NCBI RefSeq assembly: GCF_002775205.1
Contig: NC_036464.1
Location: 1,860,001-1,924,000, forward strand
Direction: 5' to 3'
DNA from: Xiphophorus maculatus
Lineage: Eukaryota; Chordata; Actinopteri; Cyprinodontiformes; Poeciliidae
Length of the DNA stretch: 64,000 nucleotides
Shown here: in pieces, positions 36,985 through 48,500 of the stretch
Layout of the letters: every line of letters begins with the position of its first letter
Position numbering within the stretch: the first letter of the stretch is position 1
Position numbers and translations under genes: made by a program
Notes under the pieces: model-generated
What the model was told of the DNA's origin: nothing
What the model saw: only the letters and a program-made list of their open reading frames with translations
Database searches by the model: none

Positions 36985-39082
36985 GTATCCCATTGCAACC
37001 GACAATTTTAGGAGCGTCAACGTTTAAGAACCTGACAAAACTGCAGTGATAAATCTTCAGAAGATTTTTGTGGTTACGGTACTTAAGGAGCCCAAAAAGT
37101 GCCCTAACATTACCTCTGAAGGTCAATTAAAACTTCTGGTTTTATCTTTTCTGCTCATCACATCAGTTTTATTCTTCTGTAGAACTGAAAGAAAGATGAA
37201 CTTCACATCCCAAACCTGACTGATGTCTGATTTTTAAAGTTATCTCATTTTGTTACATAAGATTATTGATAAATAATGTAGTTACAATGAAGTAATTTCT
37301 GTTTGTGTCATTTTATGAGGACATTTGACTTTTTGAATTGATTTTTACCACATTTTATGCAAAAAGCTGGTGACCTGCACTAGAGATCTGATGGTTTTCT
37401 GTCATTGGGTCTTTTAGCAAGATAATGATCCAAACCGTTTGACAAACAGAAGCGGGTCACAGGGTTCAGCATTTATTCAGCAACAACGTACACAGATTAG
37501 AAAGGTTGCACACACAACCACACACACATCATAAAATATCAAGAAGTGATTGAAGATTCTAGGATTGTCTTCTAAATGTAACAGGAGTAAAAAAAACACG
37601 TTTTTTTAAGTTTAGTCATAAAGAAATCTAAATATTCACAACTTCCTATGAAAATAAGAGGAAAAATATCTGCAAGTTTCTGATTATTTCTGATAATGAT
37701 CAATCTATTAACTGAACATCATCTTTGTTGTTGTTCACAGACGAAGCAAAATTATATCCATAATGATATTAAAGGAGTCACAGTGTCTGAATATCAACCT
37801 GAGAAGAAATATGAAAAACCATTTTCAATTAATTACCCTACTAAGAGAAAATTATTCACAAGTAAAAACATCCATAAATTTTCTAAAGCAGAGGTCTTCA
37901 ACTCCAGTCCTTGGAGGTCAGTGTCCTGTAACCTTCAGAAGTGTCTCTGCTTCAACCCACCTGATCAGGACTCTGAAGAACTTTCACATTTCAGGAGGTG
38001 ATTCAGCTGCTTGATGCAGGTTGGACCAGGGACACATTTAAAAGCTGCAGGACACTGAATAAATGTACAGAATTGTGTTGTAAGGTTAAGATCACAACAA
38101 ATCCCCTACAAGGTCACACTGGACAACAACAGGTCAACCCCAGACTCTGAGACTCTGCAGGACTCAACTAATGTGTTCAATGTTAAAGCAAAGCATTAAA
38201 AAAGAAGTGGAGGAGAAAAACTTGATGGTTTGACGGAGGCAGTTTTTGTCTCTCCAAAAACACAACAGCACAACAATGGTTTACTGTTTCATTTGAATAA
38301 ACCACAAGATTTCTGGAATGATGCGGTTTGGACAAATCGAACCAAACGTTTGGTCAGCTGCAGGTGTGACAGGATGCTTGGCTTCTTTTTTGGACCTTAT
38401 GAGCAAAACAAATATCTGCAAACCTTAATCAACTGAAGCATCACTGTCACAAAGAACAGGTGAAAGTTCCCCCACAGTGACGTGAAACATTTATTAAATC
38501 TACAGATTAATAACATCAGTTTGTGATGAAGGCGCTGTTAGAAGGTGTTTGCAGGGAGATTGTATCACCAACATTAAAGCTCCAAATCACAGGAATAATG
38601 AGCCTAGAGCTCAGTTCTGCTTTGCCTATGATGCAACAAAAACAACTGTCCTATAAATAGAGACTGATGCACAGACTGACTGTCACTTATTAATATAAAG
38701 TAACTAATTTAGATATTTTGTTTTTTTTCTAACTTACATTTTTACTGGCTGATAAATTACTATTGATTTTGAACTATTTCAATAAAATTCAACTCCTCTT
38801 TTTGACAAAATCATTTTCATTTCCACATATACATACAAGCTGGAAAAAAATCATATTTGATTCTAAATGGATTAATATGTTTATGTAAATATTTTTTAAT
38901 TCAGGCAGTGCCCTGTTACAGTTATATGGGGCTAAAATTCTGCATCTGATCTAAAGATTGATAAATGAGTTTACATCATTTGTTAAAGGCTGATTGCTGT
39001 GACATTAATATTAGTAGAGCTAAAAGTAATGTAACATTAGTAATGTAATATTTTGCTCATTTGCTTGGTCTCTCCTTTTATT
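36985..39082. other. Intergenic with transposon fragments
   Basis: Tc1-like fragments are at about 37340-37460 ('LQQDNDP'-like text, FQQDNDPNR) and about 38235-38400 ('FWNDAVWTNRT'). A one-ended hAT-type MITE piece starts CAGAGGTCTTCAACTCCAG at about 37889 and runs to about 38057. No host gene is seen. Confidence 0.5.
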
Positions 39083-40956
39083 TCAGATAGATAATCTGCT
39101 GCCATCTTCTACTGCAGGTGTTTCCATCTTGCAGCAGCAGAAACAGGCCAGCAGCTGGTCGACGGGTCCTTCACGCAAGAAAACGAACAGAAGCAGATCC
39201 ATGAAAGGACTGAGCAGAAACAAGGTCATAAAAAACTGTGTATCCTCATACATATAATAATAATCTGATCTAAAGGTCAAAAAACTAACTGGTGGGACAA
39301 TTGTTACAGAGTAATTAATCAGCAACAGAACAAAAGTTGCAATTATTCTACGTTTTCCTTCCGGAGATCCTGAGGCGGCTCTAGGCAGAGATATGAAGGC
39401 CCCGAGTGGACACAAGAGGGAGATGATAGAAGGAATGAGAGCAAAAACAAAGATGACTGAAAAGTAGTGAAAAATTACCAGAAGAGGAAAAAGCCCCATG
39501 CAGAAAACCCAGACAGAAACACAGATTATTAAAGAATATTTAGTTTGTCTGATGAAAGGCAGCTGGATGATGAAAAAACACCTGCAACACAAAACAGAGA
39601 AAATCTGTAAATATCTCTGCCAAACCTCTGCAACCCTGATTGTTTATGATTTTAAGAGTTGTTACCTTTCCAGGGCGATGATCATCCTGAGGTACAGACT
39701 GACCATCGCAACACCACCGTAGATTATGAGACATGCGGCATTTGGAAAACGTCCATTTTTTGTTCCAACAGTAGCAATCAGAGTGATGAGCTGGACTGCA
39801 TTGGCGGTGAGGAGGTTTGTGTAGTAGATGGGAGGAAGGTTGTCAAAATGAACCTGCAGAAAACATTTAACAAATCACATTATGGCTGAAATAAACACAG
39901 TTAGATTCATGTATCCATCAGCGTTAAAACGGGTTAATTTAGTGATGACTAAGCAAAACTGTAATCATATTGTGTATCAGCTAATAAATGGAAATATTTA
40001 TATTTACTTTTGGAAAATATTAAAGCCAAAAGGAAGAGATTTGATGGATGTTATAAAAATAAAAAATTCTAGATTTCTATGATTTTCCTAATGTTTTAAT
40101 CTTTTTTTCCCCAAAAAAATTTGACTTGAATTAAAATAGTCTTCTGAAACAAAGTCAGTTTTATTTTTATTATTTAGATCATTCAATTTAATTCCAAAGT
40201 ATTTGGACCCAAGTGTAATTTAAAATAATCTACTACTATGACTATTATTATTATTATTATTATTTTTTTTTTTTTTTATTTTTTTTTTTTTTCAGGAATA
40301 GCAAATATTTTAAATTATCATATGGCAAAGGTAACAATGCGAGATTAATCAAAAATCTTGACCTTTGACCCTAAGTCTACTTTGATCTTCAGAGTAAGGT
40401 GGAAAGTTTTCATCAGTATTTCATTTCAGTATTGATAACATTAAATATTAAATATAGCAAAAGTTTAAACGTGAAGTGAATTTGCTGGAGTCAAAGAATG
40501 AACAAGTTGTCATGACGACATCAAGATTAATATTTGCGCCATCACTGTCAAAAAAGTCAAAATGAGTTAATTTATTACTTTCTTTTTTTATTTGCTACTC
40601 TGCATTATTTCTTTTTTTGCTAAAACAGGCCTTCAAAGCTAATAATGTTTCCAGCGTTTGAAAAAGAATGAAAAAATGCTACAAATAATAAGAAAACTGA
40701 TCAATGGATTTTAGATAAATTTACGTTTGTATGTTAAGAAAAAAGTCAAATGTTTGTTTTTGTCAGTATATTAGAAGTAAAAAGTCTATTCATTTGGGAA
40801 GAAGAAATGCAAATAATTTCAACAAAAGACAGAAAACTTTCAGTTAATCAGTAAATTTCTCACCATGCGACACAAACCGATGGCCAGCAGAGTGAAGGGG
40901 AAACAAACACGGACGTCCATCCAAATCATCACATTAAGATAAACTTCAAATCCCAT
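39083..40956 (-). CDS. 7TM receptor 'gene F' (259 aa, three coding exons)
   Basis: The exons are 40864-40956, 39666-39853 and 39083-39581; introns are 1010 and 84 nt. The 31-codon first exon starts MGFEVYLNVMIWMDVRVC, followed by 'FPFTLLAIGLC' in TM1. TM2 reads 'TNLLTANAVQL' (Asn2.50), and TM3 ends 'MIIALER'. Exon 3 opens 'CFFIIQLPFIRQTKYS' and has Trp in TM4, 'IPSIISLLCPLG' in TM5, 'SPEGKRRI' in ICL3, 'TIVPPV' in TM6, 'LSPFMDLLLFVFLRE' in TM7 and CCC in the tail. A noncoding 5' exon ends at 41218 (donor GTAAGT), with an acceptor ACAACAG just before the ATG. The ECL3 segment is Tyr- and Asp-rich. The ligand is unknown. Confidence 0.85.
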
Positions 40957-42579
40957 TTCTTCGTATGTACTTCTCAAAAATCCTGTTGTAAAAAATAATA
41001 AAAATTATGAAAGCATTTTATTTGCTTATTGACATGATATCATTAGTAAGACTTGCATTCATCTGATGTACTACTATGGGACATTTACACAATTTACAAC
41101 AATATTTAATATAAATATTTAATAAAAACTGTTACAGTAAAATCATTTAATAGATTTTTAAATTGTCAGAAGATATTCATCGAAAATATGACAATAATTA
41201 ATAATTACTTTACTTACAATATCTTTACCAGGATGTCAATCCAACCTCTAAAATGAACAGATCTGCAGTCGTGACGTATTGGTTCGATGTTAGAAATGTT
41301 AAAAAGACATTTCACCAGCAGCTGCACTGAAATGTCATCCGTACCAAACATTCACACGGTTGAACATTGGACCATCATCTTTTTGTTTTTTTGTTTTTTG
41401 CTTCACTGTGCAGGTTTTTTCTTCACTGCCTTCAGAGCTTCGGTGTGGTGAGATGAGTGGCAGGAAGCAGAGATAGTGATCAAAATGCAGCAGGAAATGT
41501 TTTAAGAAATTCTGCATCTTTACATATTAGAGCCTTTTGCATAATTTTTTTTTTTTTTTTTACAGTTTATTAGTGTGAAAGGTCCCAAAGTCCAGTAACT
41601 TTGGGACAAAGTTCTATGTTTTCCAGAGACACCATATGGGATCATAACTGATGGAGAAGCAGAGCCAGAACCCTTAGACATCAGCTTGAATATAAAAGTT
41701 ATGACCCACTAATGTGACTGAAAAGAACAAAATGTAGTTCTGCATCCAGTGCAAACATAATGCAAACACTTTATCATAATAAACAGAATTTTGCTCAAAG
41801 AATTTGAGATGTTTTGTCTGAAACTTGTTACTTTATGTTTCCTTTTTAAAAACTGTTACATATTAGATTGATGTCAATGTGTGATTAATAATGTGACCTT
41901 GGATTTTATGAAGACATACCAAAAATGTCTATTCATAAGTCTCACATCCCTCCTGCAGGGTCGCGACCCCCATGATGAAAACCTTTTCTTGGTGCTTTGA
42001 ATTTTTCCTTGTTGTGAGGAAATGTGGTGAAGGAGCCACACAGAGGAGGGGGCATGTTTCAAATGTTTCTTTTACCATAAAAACATTTTTTCTCTGTATC
42101 TTCAGTGCTTCTGTGGCAGGAAACAGAGATAATGATCAAAATGCAGCAAGAACATTAAGCATAACGGACCTCTAAGTAGATTTGTGACACCAATATCACA
42201 ACACAGTGAGTGACGACAAGTATATTCTTTATTTATAGCATGGCACAATCACAATTTCATTACTCATATTCCACATGATTAACTTTTTTTCCTTCAAAAT
42301 AAAAAAAATCAGTAAATTTTGACCAAAGCAGAAACCCGTAAGGCAAAGGAGCTTTAAAAATGTAAAGCAACAATCTAAAAATATTATAGAAGTTGTTGAA
42401 TTTCACACAATAATTTTGAATAGTTCAATTAAATCAGTTTTCTCTGCTAATATATTACATGGTTTCAAATCTCTGCCTGGTCAGATGAATATGATTTATA
42501 TGCAGACTCCTTATGTCTGCATATAAATTGGATCTGTTTGTTTTATTAAACTAAAAGTAAATGTATTTCTTTATAGTAT
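40957..42579. other. Intergenic between genes F and G, with a recurrent module
   Basis: The noncoding 5' exon of gene F ends at 41218. Two copies of a recurrent intergenic module lie at about 41443-41500 and 42102-42155; they share AGAGATARTGATCAAAATGC. The rest is AT-rich. Confidence 0.5.
41443..41500. repeat. Recurrent intergenic module, copy 1
   Basis: It shares the text GTGGCAGGAAGCAGAGAT and GATCAAAATGCAGCA with copies at 42102-42155 and 52359-52415, and GAGCTTCGSTGTGGTGAG with 56341-56390. It lies about 225 bp upstream of the gene F noncoding exon. Confidence 0.55.
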
Positions 42580-45500
42580 TCAAGCTGATGAGCTGCTGAG
42601 ATCAGATCCTTCACTGGTTTCCTTCCTGCAGCTGCACAGACACACCAGCAGCTTGTCAATAAGTCCTTTGCACATGAAAACAAACAAGAACAAATCCATA
42701 CATGGACCAAAGAGAAACAGGGTCAGAAAAAAATCAGCAATTTTAAAATAATAGCGATTAAAATCTCCTAAGTAAATATAATAAATAACTGCAGGGAAGA
42801 TTGAGACGGTGTAATTAACCAGCAAAACCAGAAGCATTCCCATAGTTCTGTCTTTTTCTTCAGATGACACTGATAAGTTTGTGTTTATCGATTTGAGGGT
42901 CCAAAGCAGACACACAATGAACACAGGAGCAGGAAGGAGCGCAAAACCCAGGAACAACAGTCCATGAAGGAACTTTAAAAACAGAAGGCCCAAACCAAAA
43001 CTGAACACCCAGATCAAAACACAGACGATCACCAAGCCTTTGGTTTGTGTCACACGCGAGAAGGAAATTAAAAAACACCTGCAACACAGAAAAGATTGTA
43101 AAAATCATGAAGAAAGTCAGGCTGTAGGATGTTACACAGCTACCACATGTCAAGAAAATCCGAGCTCATCCCACTTCCCCATGCTGGAGATTTTAGTTTA
43201 ACAGTAATAATAAATAAAGTTATCTTTAAAATGAATCACTCAAGTGACATCAAGGCCCAACAGTAGACTTAAGTGTCAATAAAGTTAGTTTAACAGTAAT
43301 AATAAATAAAGTTATCTTTAAAATGAATCACTCAAGTGACATCAAGGCCCAACAGTAGACTTAAGTGTCAATAAAGTTAGTTTAACAGTAATAATAAATA
43401 AAGTTATCTTTAAAATGAATCACTCAAGTGATATCTAGGCCCAACAGTAGACTTAAGTGTCAATAAAATAAATCTGGTTGTGTGTGTTGTTTTTGTCTCA
43501 TGCAAACTTTGCTTTAATTCTACTTTTCTCTATTTAATCATAAGAAATCATAGTCAGTCAGAGAGAGTCATGAAGCAAGAAAAGCAGGTTTCCTGGAAAA
43601 AGAGGAAGTAATTTCCAGCCTGCAGATTTATAAAAATAGCTGAGACTATTCTTTATTTTAAAGCATGAAAGTTTGAATGAAATCTAAACATTTTGAGTAA
43701 TTGGATAAGATTCAAAGTAAAATACTTATATTAATATTGGTTTACTTGTAATAATGTTTACACTTACATTTGTGGGAACACTTACAAGAAAAACAAGTAA
43801 CTGTAACTTTGGCATCAAATAATTAGAATCATGTATTATTCTTGGTTTCTTTTCAGAAAAACATCTGTAATAACTCACATTAGGATTATAATAAGTATGA
43901 TTAATAAGTTATGGTTATAAAATCATAAATGAATGCTAAATCAGAGAAGCTGAAGAAAATAAATGTGATATAAGTTTTGGTTATAAAATTATAAATGAAT
44001 GCTAAATCAGAGAAGCTAAAGAAAATAAATGTGATATAAATGTGATTTTGACATTGAACTTGAAATGGTGTAAAAAGGTGTAACTGCAATTAAACATCAC
44101 TGATATGTTGGAGGTAGAAGAGAGTAGGTGAAAGGTGAAAGGCAAGGAACTAACAGGAGAGCAGAGATGATCAACGCCTTATTTAGGTGAAAGGTTGTGA
44201 AGACAACGGACATAGGAGGTTGAGCAACCTGGAGACATTAGCACAGACATTAGGACATAATGTCTGAAGGACAGTGATGGATGTGAGGTCATCTGTCTAA
44301 GCAGACAGCCAATGAAAACGCACCAAAAGGGTGGATAAACCCTATAAAAGGTGGGTGCAAAAGAGGAACCTTTTGTTGGATCCTCCGGGCAGCTTCGAGC
44401 CAAGAGATGGACAAAGAACTCTGCAGCTGAAGAAGAGCCGGGGCCACGGAGCCGAAGACTGTCCGGCCATGGGGACCAACCCGTCAGCCCCACAACCTGT
44501 GGCTTCAAATCGCACTTCTCTCATCGGCTGGGTTCAGACCCCAAAGACAAAGATGAAGACAAAGGCAAAGACAAAGAAGAAGAACTGGTGCCTTCCTTCC
44601 TGCCAGCACCAAGTCCTGTGTGACCTCACCATCCATGCGGAGAAGAAGCTCATCAGACCTACAGAGATTCCTGCCTTCATCGATCGGCGTCTTCCTCCTG
44701 CTGCAACACCTTCTTCATCATCAGACCTGCGGAGATCCTGGCCTTCATCGATCGGCGTCTTCCTCCTGCTGCAACACCTTCTTCATCATCAGACCTGCGG
44801 AAATCCTGGCCTTCATCGATCGGCGTCTTCCTCCTGCTGCAGCACCTTCTTCGTCGTCGTGCCAGGTCTGGGGTTCGAGGCGCCAGGCTCCGTCCGTCTC
44901 TCTCAAAGGTTCCTTTTTTAGTTTTCAGTGTCAGCAGTAGGGAAAGATAGACTAGATGATTGATTTTACTTATTTGATTATTTCTGCTACTGAATTAAGC
45001 TGTACTGACCCTTGCAAAAATGCCTTACTAATAAAATATTTAGCATAAAGAAAATCTAAAAGATGTTGTGGACATTCAGTTAATGAGTCACCTTAAAGTT
45101 CTTTGATGGTTGTAAAATAGCTGTGATGTTTGATTCTGGAGAGGAAGAGGGGGAAAATGTTTTATAGGTTGCTGGTAGCCCAAATTTAAAACAACATCCT
45201 TGGGACTCGCCCGAGTCACTAAAACCTACCTGGTTCAATAACAAATGCAAGTTGTAAAATAGAGAACGAGCGACCGTTAACAGGTGTGCTCTGTGAAACT
45301 AGTTGGCTGTAGGCTGCTCAGTCTGGCTAATTCACAGGGGGAAGAAGGGTGAGACACCTGGATGTAGGCCGTTAAAAATCAGGTGAATCGTTTCTCGAAA
45401 CCAGCTTAAACAGAGTTTACTTCAGTTCTGGACAGGGTAAATCCCGGCAGATTTAGGAAACTCAATTAACCCGTTAGATGGAGAGCTGGTAGCACATCTC

Positions 45501-48500
45501 CCCTCTCAGAAGAGGAAGCAGAGAGTGAGAGAGTAGAGACAGAAAGGAGGGGGGGGGTGTTGCGCAACAACAAGTGGCGCCCAACGTGGGGCACGACTAA
45601 CGAAGTAGGAGGGCCCTACCTGCCAAGTCAGTAAAAACAGATGTGAGGATCTGAATAGCTCACTTGGTTTGTTAACTCTTAGGGAATAGAGTTAATGGTG
45701 ACTGATAAGGCCGTTAGTCACAACCCTTGCAGTAACTGTATGGCATACAGGTGAGGGAAAGCTTCTACTGAGGATAAATGACCGGATCCAGACAGTGAAG
45801 CTAGTAGCCAACATAGTCTAGACCCATCCCTGCTCAAGAGCGCAAAGAGAGGCTTTGGGGGATAGACAACTCGAACCGACAGAGAGACGGAGTGATGGAT
45901 GATCACTTCGAGGAGGAAAATCTGGGGAAGAAACCGGAGGAAGCCGGCCGTCCAGATCGTTTGGAAAAGGAGGAGACCTCAACAGAACTGCATCAACTTT
46001 CTACACAGCTACTGTGACTCAGACCTGAAGCAAGGGGGGACGTTGGTTCCAAGAATGAGGAACTGAAACATCAACCCCTGACAAAGGAAAGTTGGCTCAG
46101 TCTTGCTGGAGTGGTTCGTGATGTAATGCTGACAAGAAAAGAAAAGACCAGCCAGCAAGCATGCACAAGAAACAGAGAAAAGTATCATCAGCTGACGATG
46201 GATGAGGAAGCACACCGCGTCCTCCACTGCAGCCATCGAGAAGACATCCGGCAACAGAGGAACAAACACCAGCAGCTGACATCATCACACAGACGCAGAC
46301 ATGGTTAAAGACATCCTGCTGGACCCGGAGCTTGAAATTGAGCCAGCACAACCCACCAATAAGAAACGACCGCAAGCGACATCTGAGAAGCCAGGACAAC
46401 TGGAAGGGGCAATCTACACCGATGGATCCAGAAAGGGGTCCGACCAGTCGGCATACTGGGGATTTATTCTGAAGCAAGACGGCAAAGAGAGATGCCGTCA
46501 GAAAGGAAAAGCTCTCGGTAGTGCTCAAGCCGGAGAAGTAACGGCAGTACTGGAAGGATTGCTGGAGCTGGTGAAAAGGAAAATCAAGAGTGCCAGACCC
46601 GAGAGAAGCAGCTTGAGAGTGCGAGAGGGAAACAAGTAGCTCATCACAACTTATGGAAGAAGAAAGCAGAACTGAGGCTCCGCCCGAAACTTGAGGTGCA
46701 GCGACAAGGCGCACACCTGAGAAGAAGCCCTATGGAGGGGCAAAGATGACGACCTTTCGTGCCACTAAGAAAGGTTGTCTCTGCCGGTGTCGAGGTGGGA
46801 CAGAACACCTAAGGACAGGTGGTCCTAGAGTAGCACGGGGACCAGGTAGTACGGTGCGTGCATAAGGCCCTCGAATATGCAGGCGTGCTACACCCCCGTG
46901 AAGAACTGAGCAAGCAGGACTGCTGGATGTCCCTTCAGCCCATCCGATGCAGCTGTGTGACTTTGAGGTATGTGGTCGATACGCAGGGCACCCAGGGCAG
47001 CGGATGGAAGGTTTGTTCATCAAGAGCACAGTCCCATGGGGTTCAGTCTGCATGGATGTAGCAGAGCCAATGGGGATAACAGGAAAGAGAGGTGAGAAGT
47101 ACCTCTTGGTGCTGATGGACACAGTGACAACTGCTAGAAGAGCAGGTCTTCCCCTGCAGAGGAACTCCGTTCACGTCACAGAAAGCAGGGAGGCGAAGAC
47201 ACTTCTCCTTTTTGCTCAGAGAAGAAAAAGGGAAGTTGCAGCTCAAAGTGTCACTGAAAACAGGGCAGAGAGTTTGGATTAAAGCTCAAGATCAGCCTGC
47301 AACTACGGTGATCAAGCTGAGATTCAACGCCCAAGATTTTGTAAAGCAAGTACTGAACTTCAACACAGTACTACTGATGAAGAAAGGGGTCCATGAGGAA
47401 GCAGTGCTCAAGCCAGTTCTTAGCTACAGCGAACCAGAACATTACGAGAAGATGGCCAGAGAATCAAGCACCATGCCATCCTACAGTAGACTGGCCACTA
47501 TTACAGGAAGGTTGCCGTTCAAAGAACAACTTCAAGGCTTTGGACTGGGAGGGCCGTGAAGAAATTGGACTATGCTAAAGAAGAACTCCTGTCACAACCT
47601 GATGGATTAAAATGGAAAAGGATCATGATTATGGATAAAGCGTCATGATGCTTATGCTTTTTGCTTTGCTCTGCTGAACAGCCAGAATTTTTTTTTTTTG
47701 AGGCCTTCTGTTTCAGCCCATCTTCCCTTCCCTAAAGAATCATCCCACATCCTGAAGAACCGACAGTTCATCCAGCGAAGGTTCCTGTAGAAGAATCAGA
47801 GCGATCCAAGTTTTCTTCGACATTCATCACCTCATGGGGGAAATCAAAACTCCAAGGAGGGGGTGTCAAGAGAAGTGGAGTTTTGATGACTACACTGAGC
47901 CCTCTGTGACAACTGAGGATGAAGAATCTGCATCTTCACATCCCAGACGAACATCTTCTCTTTCCAGGGGATGAGGACGGCGAACTGCAGGAGGGTGATG
48001 GACTCCCAGCATGTGAAAGGTCTGACCTCGTGGAGGGGGTGTGAAGAAAATCCGAGCTCATCCCACTTCCCCATGCTGGAGATTTTAGTTTAACAGTAAT
48101 AATAAATAAAGTTATCTTTAAAATGAATCACTCAAGTGACATCAAGGCCCAACAGTAGACTTAAGTGTCAATAAAGTTAGTTTAACAGTAATAATAAATA
48201 AAGTTATCTTTAAAATGAATCACTCAAGTGATATCTAGGCCCAACAGTAGACTTAAGTGTCAATAAAATAAATCTGGTTGTGTGTGTTGTTTTTGTCTCA
48301 TGCAAACTTTGCTTTAATTCTACTTTTTTCTATCTAATCATAAGAAATCATAGTCAGTCAGAAAGAGTCATTAAACAGGAAAAGCAGGTTTCCTGGAAAA
48401 AGAGGAAGTAAGTTCCAGCCTGCAGATTTATAAAAAATAGCTGAGACTATTCCTTATTTTAAATCATGAAAGTTTAAAGAATGAAATCTAAACATTTTGG

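Noticed and set aside
44331-44940. Plus-strand open frames of 106-196 codons in the 5' LTR, and of 160-243 codons at 49131-49902 in the 3' LTR
   Set aside because: Most of the length is the 68-bp repeat unit read through; different frames are equally open, and the position is the transcribed part of an LTR.
46097-46714. Minus-strand open frame of 205 codons inside the provirus
   Set aside because: It lies antisense to the retroviral remnants, has no family resemblance and has no splice context.
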